From positions 1,339,501-1,403,500 of the forward strand of contig NZ_CP034346.1 in NCBI RefSeq assembly GCF_003991425.1: DNA of 64,000 bases, read 5' to 3'. The stretch's first letter is position 1. The number at the start of each line of letters is the position of its first letter. The notes under the pieces are model-generated. The model was not told the DNA's origin and searched no databases. It saw only the letters and a program-made list of their open reading frames with translations. Both the position numbers and the translations under genes were made by a program. The DNA comes from Paenibacillus lutimineralis (lineage in GTDB: Bacteria > Bacillota > Bacilli > Paenibacillales > Paenibacillaceae). Shown in pieces: positions 35,987 to 44,383 of the stretch.

Positions 35987-37078
35987 ATGGCCGCAAAATC
36001 CAGACGAAGGGGCAGCAAGACTGTCGTCAACATTGTACTCGGTATCATCTGTCTGATCTGGCTGATTCCTACGCTCGGACTGTTCATCTCTTCCTTCCGT
36101 CCGGCGGCGGATATACTGCAGAGCGGATGGTGGAAGGTATTCCCCCATCAAGGCTGGCAGACGAAGGATACACTGACCTTACCGAAGGAGACGGATCTGC
36201 GCGAGCCGATTCAGGTCGATGGCAGGACTTTCAGTGATGAGCAGTTGAAGGCGGGCGTTGTTGTTGACGGTCAGCGACTGCAATGGGAGAACCGCAGGGC
36301 GAGAACGCTGAATGTGCAGGAACGCGGCTGGGAGGCACTGCCGAATTTCACACTGGACAATTACAGAAATGTGCTGTCCGGTAAGGAATATAAGCTCAAG
36401 CAGGCTGACGGCAGCGAGACGATCCAGAAGGGAACCGGCCTGTCTCAAGCCTTCTTGAATACGCTGACGATTGCCGTTCCAGCGACAGTGATCCCTGTGC
36501 TGATTGCCTCCTTTGCCGCCTATGCCTTCGCCTGGTTGCGTTTCCCAGGCAGGAAGACATTATTCGTCGCCATCATCGCACTGCTCGTTATTCCACTGCA
36601 GGTGGCGCTGATTCCGGTACTGAAGGATTACACGGCGCTCGGCCTGAACGGGAGCTATCTGGGAATCTGGCTAGCCCACACGGCCTTTGGACTGCCGCTC
36701 GTGACTTACTTTATGTACAATTTCATTAGTCAGCTCCCGCGGGATTTGTTCGAATCGGCCTTCATAGATGGGGCCAGTCATTTTACGATCTTCAGTCGAT
36801 TGATCCTTCCGTTATCGGTGCCGGCCCTGGCTTCGATCGGGATCTTCCAATTCCTGTGGGTGTGGAACGACTATCTTGTCTCGCTTATCTTCATCGGCAA
36901 TCAGCCAAGCGTACAGGTGATATCCATGAAGATCGCCGATCTGGTCGGTTCTCGCGGCAGCGACTGGCATCTCTTAACCTCGGCTGCCTTTATCTCCATG
37001 CTGATGCCGCTCACCATCTTCTTCCTGCTGCAGAAGTATTTCGTCAGAGGGCTGATGGGCGGTTCGGTCAAAGGCTAA
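35987..37078 (+). CDS. Sugar ABC importer permease (AglG/MalG-like)
   Basis: The protein has 363 residues. After the first membrane segment comes a soluble insert of about 110 residues (WWKVFPHQGWQTKDTLTLPK onwards to LPNFTLDNYRNVL), a feature of AglG-type permeases. Five more membrane segments follow. The EAA loop is FESAFIDGASHFTIFSRLIL, near residues 255-275. The ATG directly follows the upstream stop codon, with GGGGGAT as ribosome site. The operon ends here without an ATPase gene. Palindrome array B starts 47 bases after the stop. Confidence 0.85.
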   Translation: MAAKSRRRGSKTVVNIVLGIICLIWLIPTLGLFISSFRPAADILQSGWWKVFPHQGWQTKDTLTLPKETDLREPIQVDGRTFSDEQLKAGVVVDGQRLQWENRRARTLNVQERGWEALPNFTLDNYRNVLSGKEYKLKQADGSETIQKGTGLSQAFLNTLTIAVPATVIPVLIASFAAYAFAWLRFPGRKTLFVAIIALLVIPLQVALIPVLKDYTALGLNGSYLGIWLAHTAFGLPLVTYFMYNFISQLPRDLFESAFIDGASHFTIFSRLILPLSVPALASIGIFQFLWVWNDYLVSLIFIGNQPSVQVISMKIADLVGSRGSDWHLLTSAAFISMLMPLTIFFLLQKYFVRGLMGGSVKG

Positions 37079-37124
37079 GTGTGGATAGGAACGAGAACGA
37101 TGCTACATTGCTTCATACATCATA

Positions 37125-37312
37125 AAAGCCTGCAATTATGCAGGAATTTCGTAAACAGATCGACCTGAAATAGTGAATTCCTGCGAAAATGCAGTTTTTT
37201 TCTCCACATTAGCTTGATTTCAAGAAAAAAGGAGGAGAAGCCTGCATATTTGCAGGTTTTTCCTAATAACTAGTGATTTGATGCGATAAAGCCTGTATAT
37301 TTGCAGTTTTGA
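37125..37312. repeat. Palindrome array B
   Basis: Four palindromes with cores starting at 37130, 37181, 37242 and 37293 are spaced 51, 61 and 51 bases. They are in the same order and orientation as array A. Spacer remnants such as AGTGATTTG are shared with A. Confidence 0.8.
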
Positions 37313-37512
37313 GTTTGTAGGGGGAATGGCAGGTATACATATCGTTATGTACAACTAAGGAGCTGCGTCCGTATCAATGTGAGGTGGCTTCTTTGCTGTT
37401 GTTTAAGTCTCAATATCGGATGCTGTTAAGCGACTGAAGTGCAGAAGGGATGTATGATGATAATTGCAATAAGATGCATTTCAATGCGAGAGAAAGTTTT
37501 ATATAATAATAA

Positions 37513-37526
37513 TGCAATCGGTTGCA
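37513..37526. promoter_or_regulatory. CRE/LacI-type operator
   Basis: TGCAATCGGTTGCA matches the CcpA cre pattern TGNAANCGNTNNCA at every fixed position and is palindromic. It lies just behind an A+T-rich TATAATAAT stretch, so it could block a promoter there. The next gene starts 118 bases later. Confidence 0.45.
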
Positions 37527-37644
37527 CAAAGAGAGCGTGTATAGTAACCTGCTGACTCATCTGGAGTTCAGGCTATTCAGCTCGTACGCTTGGCGGTTGC
37601 TTTTGATTGTGAGTGGATGAACCAACAAGAATGGAGGAGAGGCT

Positions 37645-38454
37645 ATGTTTGATTTACATACACATCACGAACGATGTGGACATGCTGCGGGGACCATCGA
37701 GCAGTATATCGAAAGCGCAATCTCTAAAGGTATACAGGTGCTTGGTATTACCGATCATTCTCCGTATTTTTTTGCGGATGAGGATCATCCCTTTCCGGGC
37801 TTGGCTATGGCCAAGAGTGAATTTGCTCGCTATGTGGAAGAGGCTGTACAGTTAAAAGAGAAATATGGGGACCGGATCGAGCTGTTAATCGGGGTCGAAT
37901 CGGATATTTTTAAGGAGCATATGGTATTGTACAACCAGGTATACAGAGGCTTTCCGCTGGATTATGTGATTGGTTCGATCCATTTCACCTCTCCATCCCT
38001 TATTCTCCAAGGACTGGATTGGAGCCAGGCTTCTGAGGAAGAGCGGATGGCGGAATTTAGAAGATTCATAGAGCTGATGCAGCACGCTGTACAGAGCGAT
38101 TGGGTGAACATCATCGGGCATATGGACCGGGTTCATCGAGGGAATCCGTCGTTCGAAGATTTATATGCCCCCTATATCGCACCTTTGCTCAAGACGATGG
38201 CTGGGAGAGGGGCCGTGCTGGAAGTGAATACGGGTGGATTCCGGAAGAGCGCGAAGGACTGGTATCCTTCGATAAATATCATCGAGCAGGCCTACCATTA
38301 TGGCGTAGATGTTACCTTTGGCTCGGATGCGCATGATCCGCTGCGGGTCGGAGATGAATGGGAAGAGGTTCGTCAGACATTAGAGCAGATTGGTTATAAG
38401 CGATGGGTTATTTTCAGACAGCGTAGGCCTTATTACTTGGACATTCATTCCTAA
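37645..38454 (+). CDS. PHP-family histidinol-phosphatase-like phosphatase
   Basis: The protein has 269 residues. The PHP metal motifs are visible: DLHTHHERCGHA at the N-terminus, GITDHSPYF near residue 34, the Glu of GVESDIFKEH, GSIHF, the His-Asp pair IIGHMDRVHR, and GSDAHDP near the C-terminus. This matches the HisJ/HisK type that dephosphorylates L-histidinol phosphate with a trinuclear metal site. No other his gene is nearby, so the physiological substrate is not certain. GGAGGAGAGG precedes the ATG. It is transcribed alone. Confidence 0.85.
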   Translation: MFDLHTHHERCGHAAGTIEQYIESAISKGIQVLGITDHSPYFFADEDHPFPGLAMAKSEFARYVEEAVQLKEKYGDRIELLIGVESDIFKEHMVLYNQVYRGFPLDYVIGSIHFTSPSLILQGLDWSQASEEERMAEFRRFIELMQHAVQSDWVNIIGHMDRVHRGNPSFEDLYAPYIAPLLKTMAGRGAVLEVNTGGFRKSAKDWYPSINIIEQAYHYGVDVTFGSDAHDPLRVGDEWEEVRQTLEQIGYKRWVIFRQRRPYYLDIHS

Positions 38455-38584
38455 GATATCCCTTTCGACACCATATTTTGAAGCGTCGCCCGACGGTATA
38501 AGAGGCGGCGTTTCTCATTTATAAGACCCGTGGGGAACATGCTCTAATAGGGCAACAATCGCCGTAGAAGTCATGACCTTACAC

Positions 38585-38637
38585 TTGACAGAGTTTCGCT
38601 CTGTAATGCACAATATTAACAGAGTCGGACTCTGTTA
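38585..38637 (+). promoter_or_regulatory. TetR promoter with two palindromic operators
   Basis: A TTGACA box (38585) overlaps ACAGAG-TTTCG-CTCTGT (38588-38604). A second, perfect 9+9 palindrome TAACAGAGT-CGG-ACTCTGTTA (38617-38637) follows 31 bases centre to centre, close to three helical turns. Both lie just before the TetR start and indicate autorepression. Confidence 0.7.
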
Positions 38638-38649
38638 GGAGAGTGCTAT

Positions 38650-39264
38650 ATGGCCAGGGTTGTTAAGAAGCCGGAAGAGAGAAAAGAAGAATTACTGGAT
38701 ATTGCAATCAAGCTGTTTATGGAGAAGGGCTACATCAATACTTCAGTCAAAGATATTTACACACAGGCCAACGGTTCGTTTGGCATGTTCTATCACCACT
38801 TTGCTTCGAAGGAAGAAATATTTGAAGCTGCCATGGCCAAGTATACCGACTTGTTCGTGTCCGGCATTTCTGAGATTTTACAAGATAAGAGGCTTCCCTA
38901 CCCCGAGCGCTACAAGCGCGTGCTCATTCATTGGATGGGATTAATGAACGGTCGCGACAAAGTACGAGGGAGCAGGCATGATGTTGAGGTGTTCCGCGTA
39001 TTGTCCGGTAAAATGCTGAGCGGTGCTATCGATCCGGTGAGGCGTTATTTGGACGAGGGAATCGAGCAGGGATTTATAAAGACAGATGATAGCCATAGCT
39101 CTGCTATATTTATAGTCTATGGAACTTTCGGATTGCTGAATGAAGAGAGAAACCACATAGGCAGTAATGACAACGCCCTACATATTTTTGCTGAGGTATC
39201 CAAACGAATAACGGCGATGCTGGATGCTGGTGAGAATACTTTTAATTTTGCAGAGGAGGGATAG
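38650..39264 (+). CDS. TetR-family transcriptional regulator
   Basis: The protein has 204 residues. The N-terminal TetR helix-turn-helix is clear (KEELLDIAIKLFMEKGYINT, then VKDIYTQANGSFGMFYHHFA with the usual FYHHF ending). The ligand-binding domain is not assigned. AGGAGAG lies before the ATG and the two operators above lie within 60 bases upstream. The lgt-like gene starts one base after the stop, so TetR and Lgt form one operon, and the regulator probably controls its own expression and that of Lgt. Confidence 0.85.
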   Translation: MARVVKKPEERKEELLDIAIKLFMEKGYINTSVKDIYTQANGSFGMFYHHFASKEEIFEAAMAKYTDLFVSGISEILQDKRLPYPERYKRVLIHWMGLMNGRDKVRGSRHDVEVFRVLSGKMLSGAIDPVRRYLDEGIEQGFIKTDDSHSSAIFIVYGTFGLLNEERNHIGSNDNALHIFAEVSKRITAMLDAGENTFNFAEEG

Positions 39265-39265
39265 T

Positions 39266-40030
39266 GTGTACAATGATTTATTTTCAATAGGCCCCTTTAC
39301 GGTTCATGGATACGGGGTGATGATCGCCATTGGTGTCCTGGCTGCTTACATGGTTATGATGAAGCGGGCCAAGCGGCTCAACATCGATAGTAGTCATATT
39401 GATTCGCTAACAGTTTGGGTTCTAGTAGGCGGGGCAATCGGCGCCAAGGTTTTGTTTTGGCTCACTCAGATGGAGAATATCTTGCAAAATCCTAGCCTCT
39501 TGCTGCTGATGATCACAGACGGTTTTGTGGTATACGGAGGGATTATAGGCGGCGTATTAGCCGGATATATCTATTGCCGAAAGAAGCAGATAGGGTTCTT
39601 GAAGTATTTTGATTTGATTATCCCTTCTGTAGCGCTAGCCCAAGGCTTCGGGCGTATTGGTTGCTTTATGGCGGGCTGCTGTTATGGCAGGGAGACAGAT
39701 AGTGCGTTTGGAGTGGTCTTTCCATCCTCCTCTCTTGCCCCAGGTGGCGTAAGGCTGGTCCCCACACAGTTAATTTCAAGCGGCTTGGATTTCCTTCTGT
39801 TTGCGGTACTGGTTCTCTATGCGAAGAGAAAAAAAGCCGACGGTCAGGTAGCAGCACTCTATTTGATCTTATATAGCGGCGGTAGATTTATACTTGAATT
39901 TTTCAGAGGGGATATCATACGTGGAAGTGTCGGTATTCTATCGACCTCGCAATTTATAGCCATTTTCCTGTTCGCAATCGGATGTGGAATGTTCATAGCA
40001 AGGCAATATAAAGCCGCTATACTGCGATAA
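39266..40030 (+). CDS. lgt: Prolipoprotein diacylglyceryl transferase (Lgt)
   Basis: The protein has 254 residues with about seven membrane segments. Lgt features are FTVHGYGVMIAIGVLAAYMV at the N-terminus, the YGGIIGGVLAGY loop, and the signature GRIGCFMAGCCYGRETDSAF near residues 130-150. The C-terminal QLISSGLDF and GRFILEFFRGD match the family. It transfers diacylglycerol from phosphatidylglycerol to the lipobox Cys of prolipoproteins at the membrane. The GTG start at 39266 has AGGAGGG five bases upstream and follows the TetR stop directly. The Cys-rich GCC signature and linkage to TetR suggest a paralogue beside a housekeeping Lgt elsewhere. Confidence 0.8.
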   Translation: MYNDLFSIGPFTVHGYGVMIAIGVLAAYMVMMKRAKRLNIDSSHIDSLTVWVLVGGAIGAKVLFWLTQMENILQNPSLLLLMITDGFVVYGGIIGGVLAGYIYCRKKQIGFLKYFDLIIPSVALAQGFGRIGCFMAGCCYGRETDSAFGVVFPSSSLAPGGVRLVPTQLISSGLDFLLFAVLVLYAKRKKADGQVAALYLILYSGGRFILEFFRGDIIRGSVGILSTSQFIAIFLFAIGCGMFIARQYKAAILR

Positions 40031-40048
40031 GCAGTAATTAGCGGCTTT
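40010..40048 (+). terminator. Hairpin terminator overlapping the lgt stop
   Basis: AAAGCCGCTATACTGC pairs with GCAGTAATTAGCGGCTTT, and the stop codon lies in the loop. It resembles 31402-31448. Confidence 0.6.
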
Positions 40049-40054
40049 GCTGCG

Positions 40055-40524
40055 ATGCTCGTCAGAGCGCTTGATCTTCAAAGGGGAAGCAGTAGTAGTG
40101 GAGATGCTTTGTATAACGATGTGAAGTCCGATGCATGGTATGGAGATGCTATTGCTACGGCTGTCATTATGGACTGGTGCAAGGCTATGCCGATCAAAGC
40201 TTCCGACCGAACGCGCAAATTACCCGGGAGGAAATGTCCGTAATGGGCGCGCGGGCGCTGCGTATACTGCAGAATGGGGTGAAGCAGGGAACGGGCACGG
40301 AAGTGATCCTTGCTACCGGGGAGAGCACGGATCTAGTGTCAGGTTATGCCGACGGTTCACAGCTTCATTCATGGTCTCAGGCAGAGGTGGAGCTAATGCT
40401 CCAGGCAGGCATTATGCAGGGACAGAGCAAAGACAAATTTGCTCCAGCCAGCCGCACGACAAGAGCGGAAGCGGCGGCCATCCTGTCCCGACTGCTTGCA
40501 GCAGTAAAGCTGCTCAATCCTTAA
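40055..40524 (+). pseudogene. Frameshifted S-layer-homology gene fragment
   Basis: One frame reads YNDVKSDAWYGDAIATAV up to about base 40168. The +1 frame then continues as HYGLVQGYADQSFRPNAQIT and on through REEMSVMGARALRIL and a last S-layer-homology half (AEVELMLQAGIMQGQSKDKF to RAEAAAILSRLL). Together they read as the C-terminal end of an S-layer-homology protein split by a frameshift near 40165. Its N-terminal part is absent. The piece abuts the lgt terminator, so the rest was probably lost by deletion. Confidence 0.7.
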
Positions 40525-40577
40525 CTCGGAAATGGAACGGATGAAAGTGCAGAGTTTAGGAGATAGGGGTTAACTAT

Positions 40578-40608
40578 AGAGGGCGCTTATTAGCGTCCTC
40601 TTTCTTTT
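40578..40608 (+). terminator. Rho-independent terminator
   Basis: AGAGGGCGCT pairs with AGCGTCCTCT, then TTCTTTT. It belonged to the decayed S-layer-homology gene. Confidence 0.75.
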
Positions 40609-40710
40609 GAACATACGTATGCGAGATATGCTTCTAGACGGGCAAAGGGGGAGATGTGTTCGATGACGACTCCAATTGATCCTTGACTACGCCTAGTAAG
40701 TTATAAGCAG

Positions 40711-40900
40711 TGAAAAACTGCAAATCTGCAGTTTTTGGTATGTAAAATCGCCTGCATTTATAAAAAGCCTGCAAATCTGCAGGCTTTTAGCGTTATCCGC
40801 TTGAAATCGGGTTAATCCAGCGAAAAAAGCTGCATTATTGCAGGAATTTTCTATTTTCGACTACTATCGTATTCGAAAAACTGCATTTTTGCAGCAATTG
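40711..40900. repeat. Palindrome array C (inverted orientation)
   Basis: Palindrome cores start at 40718, 40769, 40830 and 40881: spacing 51, 61 and 51. Read on the minus strand, the order and flanks match arrays A and B (units ending in GCAGTTTTT first, GCAGGCTTTTT third). Between the array and the ABC-2 gene, 40901-41114 shows nothing else recognisable. Confidence 0.8.
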
Positions 40901-41114
40901 GTTGGCCTGCGCTGCTTGCGGGCTCTCCAGTGTATAGTAATCAGATGCCTAATTAAATCAGCCAAGCATTCAATTCATACATTGTTTCAAAGCCTATAAA
41001 AAACAGTTGCCACCTCTGGAATAATAAGGTATGATGTTTGTCCCTACTGCTGCAAAATGCCCTTGTCTGAAGTGGACGGAACAAGCCGTCAAAAATGCTT
41101 ATCGGAGGTGCTTC

Positions 41115-41891
41115 ATGCTTTATTTTACGTTGGCTGCCAAGGCCTATTCACGCAATTTGCAGTACCGCGGTGCACATATGGTGCACAATCTTGCCAGCGC
41201 GATGTTCGGATTCATCTACGCCAGTATTTGGATCGGGCTCGGCAGGGATAATCCCCTCGGCACTTATGGAACCCACGGCATGATCAGTTACATCTGCTTC
41301 ACGCAGAGCCTGCTGTGGATCACCAGCTTCATCTCGAACGGACTCGGCATTCCGCAAGCCGTGCGGACCGGTCAAATCTCACTGGATCTGATGCGTCCCG
41401 TCCATTTATTCAGCCATATGGCGGCGCGCGAATGGGGGCAAATCGCCTACCAGTTCATTTACAAATCAATCCCTATCTACATGCTGTATCTCATCATTTT
41501 CCCGCTTCACATTCCCAAGAGCAGCTTCACCGTTATGCTTGTTGCAATCAGTATAGTTGGCGCAGCCTACATATCGATTTGCATGAATTATCTGATCGGG
41601 GTAACTGCATTGTGGACGACGGAATCTTCCTGGTTCTACTGGGCGAATCATGCGCTCGTGAATTTACTGGCTGGCTTCTTCATTCCGCTGGAGTGGCTGC
41701 CCTCCTGGTTATCTCAGTTAGCCTGGTTATCGCCATACCCGTATCTTCTCTATATTCCTACGCGCATCTATCTCGGTTATGAACACGGCTCTCATTTATG
41801 GGGGACGCTGCTTTGGTGTGCCTTCTTGACGTTGATCTGCCTGCTGGCGACTAAGGTGCTGCGGCATAAAGTGGAGGTGCAGGGCGGATGA
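41115..41891 (+). CDS. ABC-2 type exporter permease 1
   Basis: The protein has 258 residues with about six membrane segments (ASAMFGFIYASIWIGLG, MLYLIIFPLHIP, ALVNLLAGFFIPLEWLPSWL). The last segment with FFIPLEWLP is typical of ABC-2 family membrane proteins. GGAGGTG lies four bases before the ATG at 41115. The in-frame start 28 codons upstream has no ribosome site and adds a non-membrane Cys-rich stretch. It overlaps the second permease by four bases. With the ATPase at 42709 it forms a three-gene exporter. The substrate is unknown. Confidence 0.75.
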   Translation: MLYFTLAAKAYSRNLQYRGAHMVHNLASAMFGFIYASIWIGLGRDNPLGTYGTHGMISYICFTQSLLWITSFISNGLGIPQAVRTGQISLDLMRPVHLFSHMAAREWGQIAYQFIYKSIPIYMLYLIIFPLHIPKSSFTVMLVAISIVGAAYISICMNYLIGVTALWTTESSWFYWANHALVNLLAGFFIPLEWLPSWLSQLAWLSPYPYLLYIPTRIYLGYEHGSHLWGTLLWCAFLTLICLLATKVLRHKVEVQGG

Positions 41892-42694
41892 GCAGCAAGT
41901 TAAAGACATGGCTGGAACTATACGTTCTATTGATCAAGACAAGTGTTCGCAGCCGGATGCAATACCGATTTAATTTTATTCTCGGATCGGTACTCGCGGC
42001 GTTGATTCAAATTTCGGAGTTCCTGATGATCGCGATTGTTCTATACAAGTTCGGGGCAATCCAAGGGTGGTCCATCTATGAAATTGGTTATCTGTTCTCG
42101 GTGATTACACTATCCAAGACCTTATACCGTACGTTCGCCGATGAGGTTCATCATTTGGAAAAATATCTGGTAGACGGTGAACTGGATCAAATATTGACCA
42201 GGCCTGTCCCCGTGCTTCTTGCCATCATGCCGCGGAATTTCCGCATTATGATTGGAGAGGTGCTGCAGGGCGGTTTCATCCTATGCTGGTCAATGAACGG
42301 ATTATGGCGCAGCGGGCAGATCGATTGGACCTCCATCGTATTTACTCTATTCATAATAGTAACTGGAGCGGTCATTCTTTTCTCGATCGGGTTGGCTACA
42401 GCAACGATTGGCTTCTGGACGACACGGATTGAAGAATTGCAGACCTTCACCGAGGATGCAGCTAGAACAGCTGGGCAATATCCGCTGACCATATATCCCA
42501 AATGGATGTCATCTATGCTGCTGATCGTCATCCCCGTCGGCTTCGTCAATTATATTCCAGCTCTATATATTATTCGCGGCGAGCTTGGAGCTTGGGTGCT
42601 GGTAGCTGTGGCCGCGATGGCGACGATTTGTCTTGGGGTAAGTATGCGGTTCTGGCGGTTCGGAATTACGAAATATCAGAGCACAGGAAGCTAA
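41888..42694 (+). CDS. ABC-2 type exporter permease 2
   Basis: The protein has 268 residues and six predicted membrane segments (FNFILGSVLAALIQISEFLM, SIVFTLFIIVTGAVILFSIG, WVLVAVAAMATICLGVSMRF). The EVHHLEKYLVDGELDQILTR segment resembles the cytoplasmic loop of COG3694-type permeases, which pair with COG4586/4587 proteins. That name is from family memory. It overlaps permease 1 by four bases (ATGA) and is followed 14 bases later by the ATPase. The two different permeases suggest a heterodimeric membrane domain. Confidence 0.75.
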   Translation: MSSKLKTWLELYVLLIKTSVRSRMQYRFNFILGSVLAALIQISEFLMIAIVLYKFGAIQGWSIYEIGYLFSVITLSKTLYRTFADEVHHLEKYLVDGELDQILTRPVPVLLAIMPRNFRIMIGEVLQGGFILCWSMNGLWRSGQIDWTSIVFTLFIIVTGAVILFSIGLATATIGFWTTRIEELQTFTEDAARTAGQYPLTIYPKWMSSMLLIVIPVGFVNYIPALYIIRGELGAWVLVAVAAMATICLGVSMRFWRFGITKYQSTGS

Positions 42695-42708
42695 GGGAGG
42701 GTATAGAA

Positions 42709-43677
42709 ATGATCGAAGCCAAACATTTATATAAAGAATTCAAGACCCCGATCGTTCGTGAGGGACGATTCTCCGGCATTCGGACACTATTCGCACGGGA
42801 ATATACTAGGAAAGAAGCGGTCCGTGGCATCAGCTTCCAGATTGAGCAGGGCGAATTCGTCGGATACATTGGACCGAACGGGGCCGGTAAATCGACGACG
42901 ATCAAGATGCTGACCGGCATCCTTCATCCGAACTCAGGCGAAGTAGTTGTTGGCGGCTATAATCCTCACCAGGAGCGGCGGAAGGCGGTGCGGAACCTCG
43001 GTGTTGTATTTGGTCAGCGAAGTCAACTGTGGTGGGATCTTCCAGTCAAGGCCTCCTATGACATCTTGGCCAAAATGTACAATGTGACGGATAGCGATAA
43101 GCGAAGACGCTTGGACCAATTGGCAGAGCTTCTGGATTTGTATGAATTCTGGGCTACACCGGTTCGCAAGCTGTCGCTCGGACAACGAATGCGGGCCGAT
43201 CTGGCCGCATCCATGCTGCATGATCCCGATGTGCTGTTCCTGGACGAACCGACGATTGGACTCGATGTAAATGCGAAGCGGAATATCCGGAAATTTCTTA
43301 AGCAGCTGAATGAGGATTTCGGGAAGACGATATTGCTTACTACGCACGATATGGATGATATTGAGCAGCTCTGCGGTCGTGTGATGGTCATCAATCACGG
43401 TGAACTCACCTTCGATGGCACCGCTCGCTCGCTTCGTGAGACGATCGGCCTGCCGACCGAGATTCGCGTCACATTCCGCGGCCAATTTCAGCTGCCGGAT
43501 ACCCTTAATCCCGCAATTCGAGTAACCGATCAGGAGGATGATGTCGTAACGATTGAGGCCAATCGCCAGGAATGGAGTACGGTTGATATCTTGCGTGAGC
43601 TAGAGACCTGGGGGGACATCGACGATTTTGAGATGAAGGAGCCGGACTTCGAGGAGATCATCCACAAGGTCTATTAG
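42709..43677 (+). CDS. ABC-2 exporter ATPase
   Basis: The protein has 322 residues. Walker A is GPNGAGKSTT near residue 65, the Q-loop is VFGQRSQLWWDLP, the signature is LSLGQRMRADLA and Walker B is DVLFLDEPTIGLD followed by the H-loop TTHDMDD. The QRSQLWWDLP insertion is typical of the COG4586 exporters. A C-terminal extension of about 90 residues follows. ATG 42709 has GGGAGGG eight bases upstream. The longer frame would start inside permease 2. It energises the two permeases before it. Confidence 0.85.
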   Translation: MIEAKHLYKEFKTPIVREGRFSGIRTLFAREYTRKEAVRGISFQIEQGEFVGYIGPNGAGKSTTIKMLTGILHPNSGEVVVGGYNPHQERRKAVRNLGVVFGQRSQLWWDLPVKASYDILAKMYNVTDSDKRRRLDQLAELLDLYEFWATPVRKLSLGQRMRADLAASMLHDPDVLFLDEPTIGLDVNAKRNIRKFLKQLNEDFGKTILLTTHDMDDIEQLCGRVMVINHGELTFDGTARSLRETIGLPTEIRVTFRGQFQLPDTLNPAIRVTDQEDDVVTIEANRQEWSTVDILRELETWGDIDDFEMKEPDFEEIIHKVY

Positions 43678-43680
43678 AGG

Positions 43681-43851
43681 TTGTTCAAACCGTCCGCTTT
43701 TGATCACGAAGTAAATAAGGAAGCTGCTCGGCATCGAATCTTGAATTCAGCCGGGCCTTCCGGTGCTCACGTACCAAAAACGTACGTTCCGCTCCTCAGT
43801 CCCTAGCTTCATCCAACCTTCTCGGTGCTGAGAACCGACCTCTTTGAACAC
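43681..43851. repeat. Dispersed intergenic repeat with terminal inverted repeats
   Basis: It begins TTGTTCAAACCG and ends with TCTTTGAACAC, inverted matches of about 9-10 bases. Inside, several palindromic stretches occur (ACGTACCAAAAACGTACGT). Internal blocks recur in the partial copy at 34778-34880. No coding capacity exists. The form suits a small non-autonomous mobile element or a folded dispersed repeat. Between it and the riboswitch (43852-44078) only A+T-rich, probable promoter sequence is seen. Confidence 0.6.
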
Positions 43852-44078
43852 GTACTATTAGAGCTTGATGAATGAGACCGATTTTGTGTTGCGCGGACCT
43901 GTTGCGCTGCATACAAATATTAAATAGCATGAAACAATGAAATTATTCTCATTGAAAATACATGAAACAAGTCATATACTAAGTATAATGTGATATTCAT
44001 TACAGTTATATCCGCGGCAAAGATTGTAATATGAATTCAGCGGATATTGTAAAATCAAACAATTAAAAATTTGAATAT

Positions 44079-44240
44079 GGATCTTCGGGGTAAGGTGAAA
44101 TTCCTGACCGGCGGTGAATGGTTCGATCAGCACATAGCGATTGAATCACAGCCCGCGACTCGCTGTCTGTCCTGTAGGACGATAGCGACTGATCTGGTGC
44201 AAATCCAGAGCCGACGGTAAAGTCCGGATGGGAGAAGATC
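44079..44240 (+). ncRNA. FMN riboswitch (RFN element)
   Basis: The conserved blocks are all present: GGTAAGGTGAAATTCCTGACC, CGGCGGTGA, AGCCCGCGACTCGC, then GGTGCAAATCCAGAGCCGAC and GGTAAAGTCCGGATGGGAGA. The P1 stem pairs GGATCTTC at the 5' end with GAAGATC at the 3' end. FMN binding is expected to lower expression of the transporter downstream through the attenuator at 44298. Confidence 0.93.
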
Positions 44241-44297
44241 AATCTTAAGTTTGTGCGACAAGGCGATAAGCCTGTCTTTGCACATGCTTATTTGATC

Positions 44298-44340
44298 AGC
44301 CCCCGTAGATGTCGACTGTTGTCGATTCACGGGGGCTTTC
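44298..44340 (+). terminator. Attenuator of the FMN riboswitch
   Basis: AGCCCCCGT pairs with ACGGGGGCT around a 22-base loop and is followed by TTCT. It lies between the riboswitch and the coding region, so FMN probably works by transcription termination. Confidence 0.75.
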
Positions 44341-44383
44341 TGCTGGCAAGACTCCGTATTCAAGGAGAGGGAGAGACAGCAAG

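Noticed and set aside
40752..40764. Fifth palindrome in array C
   Set aside because: Only a half-site CCTGCATTTATA without a second arm. It breaks the 51/61/51 spacing and is probably accidental.
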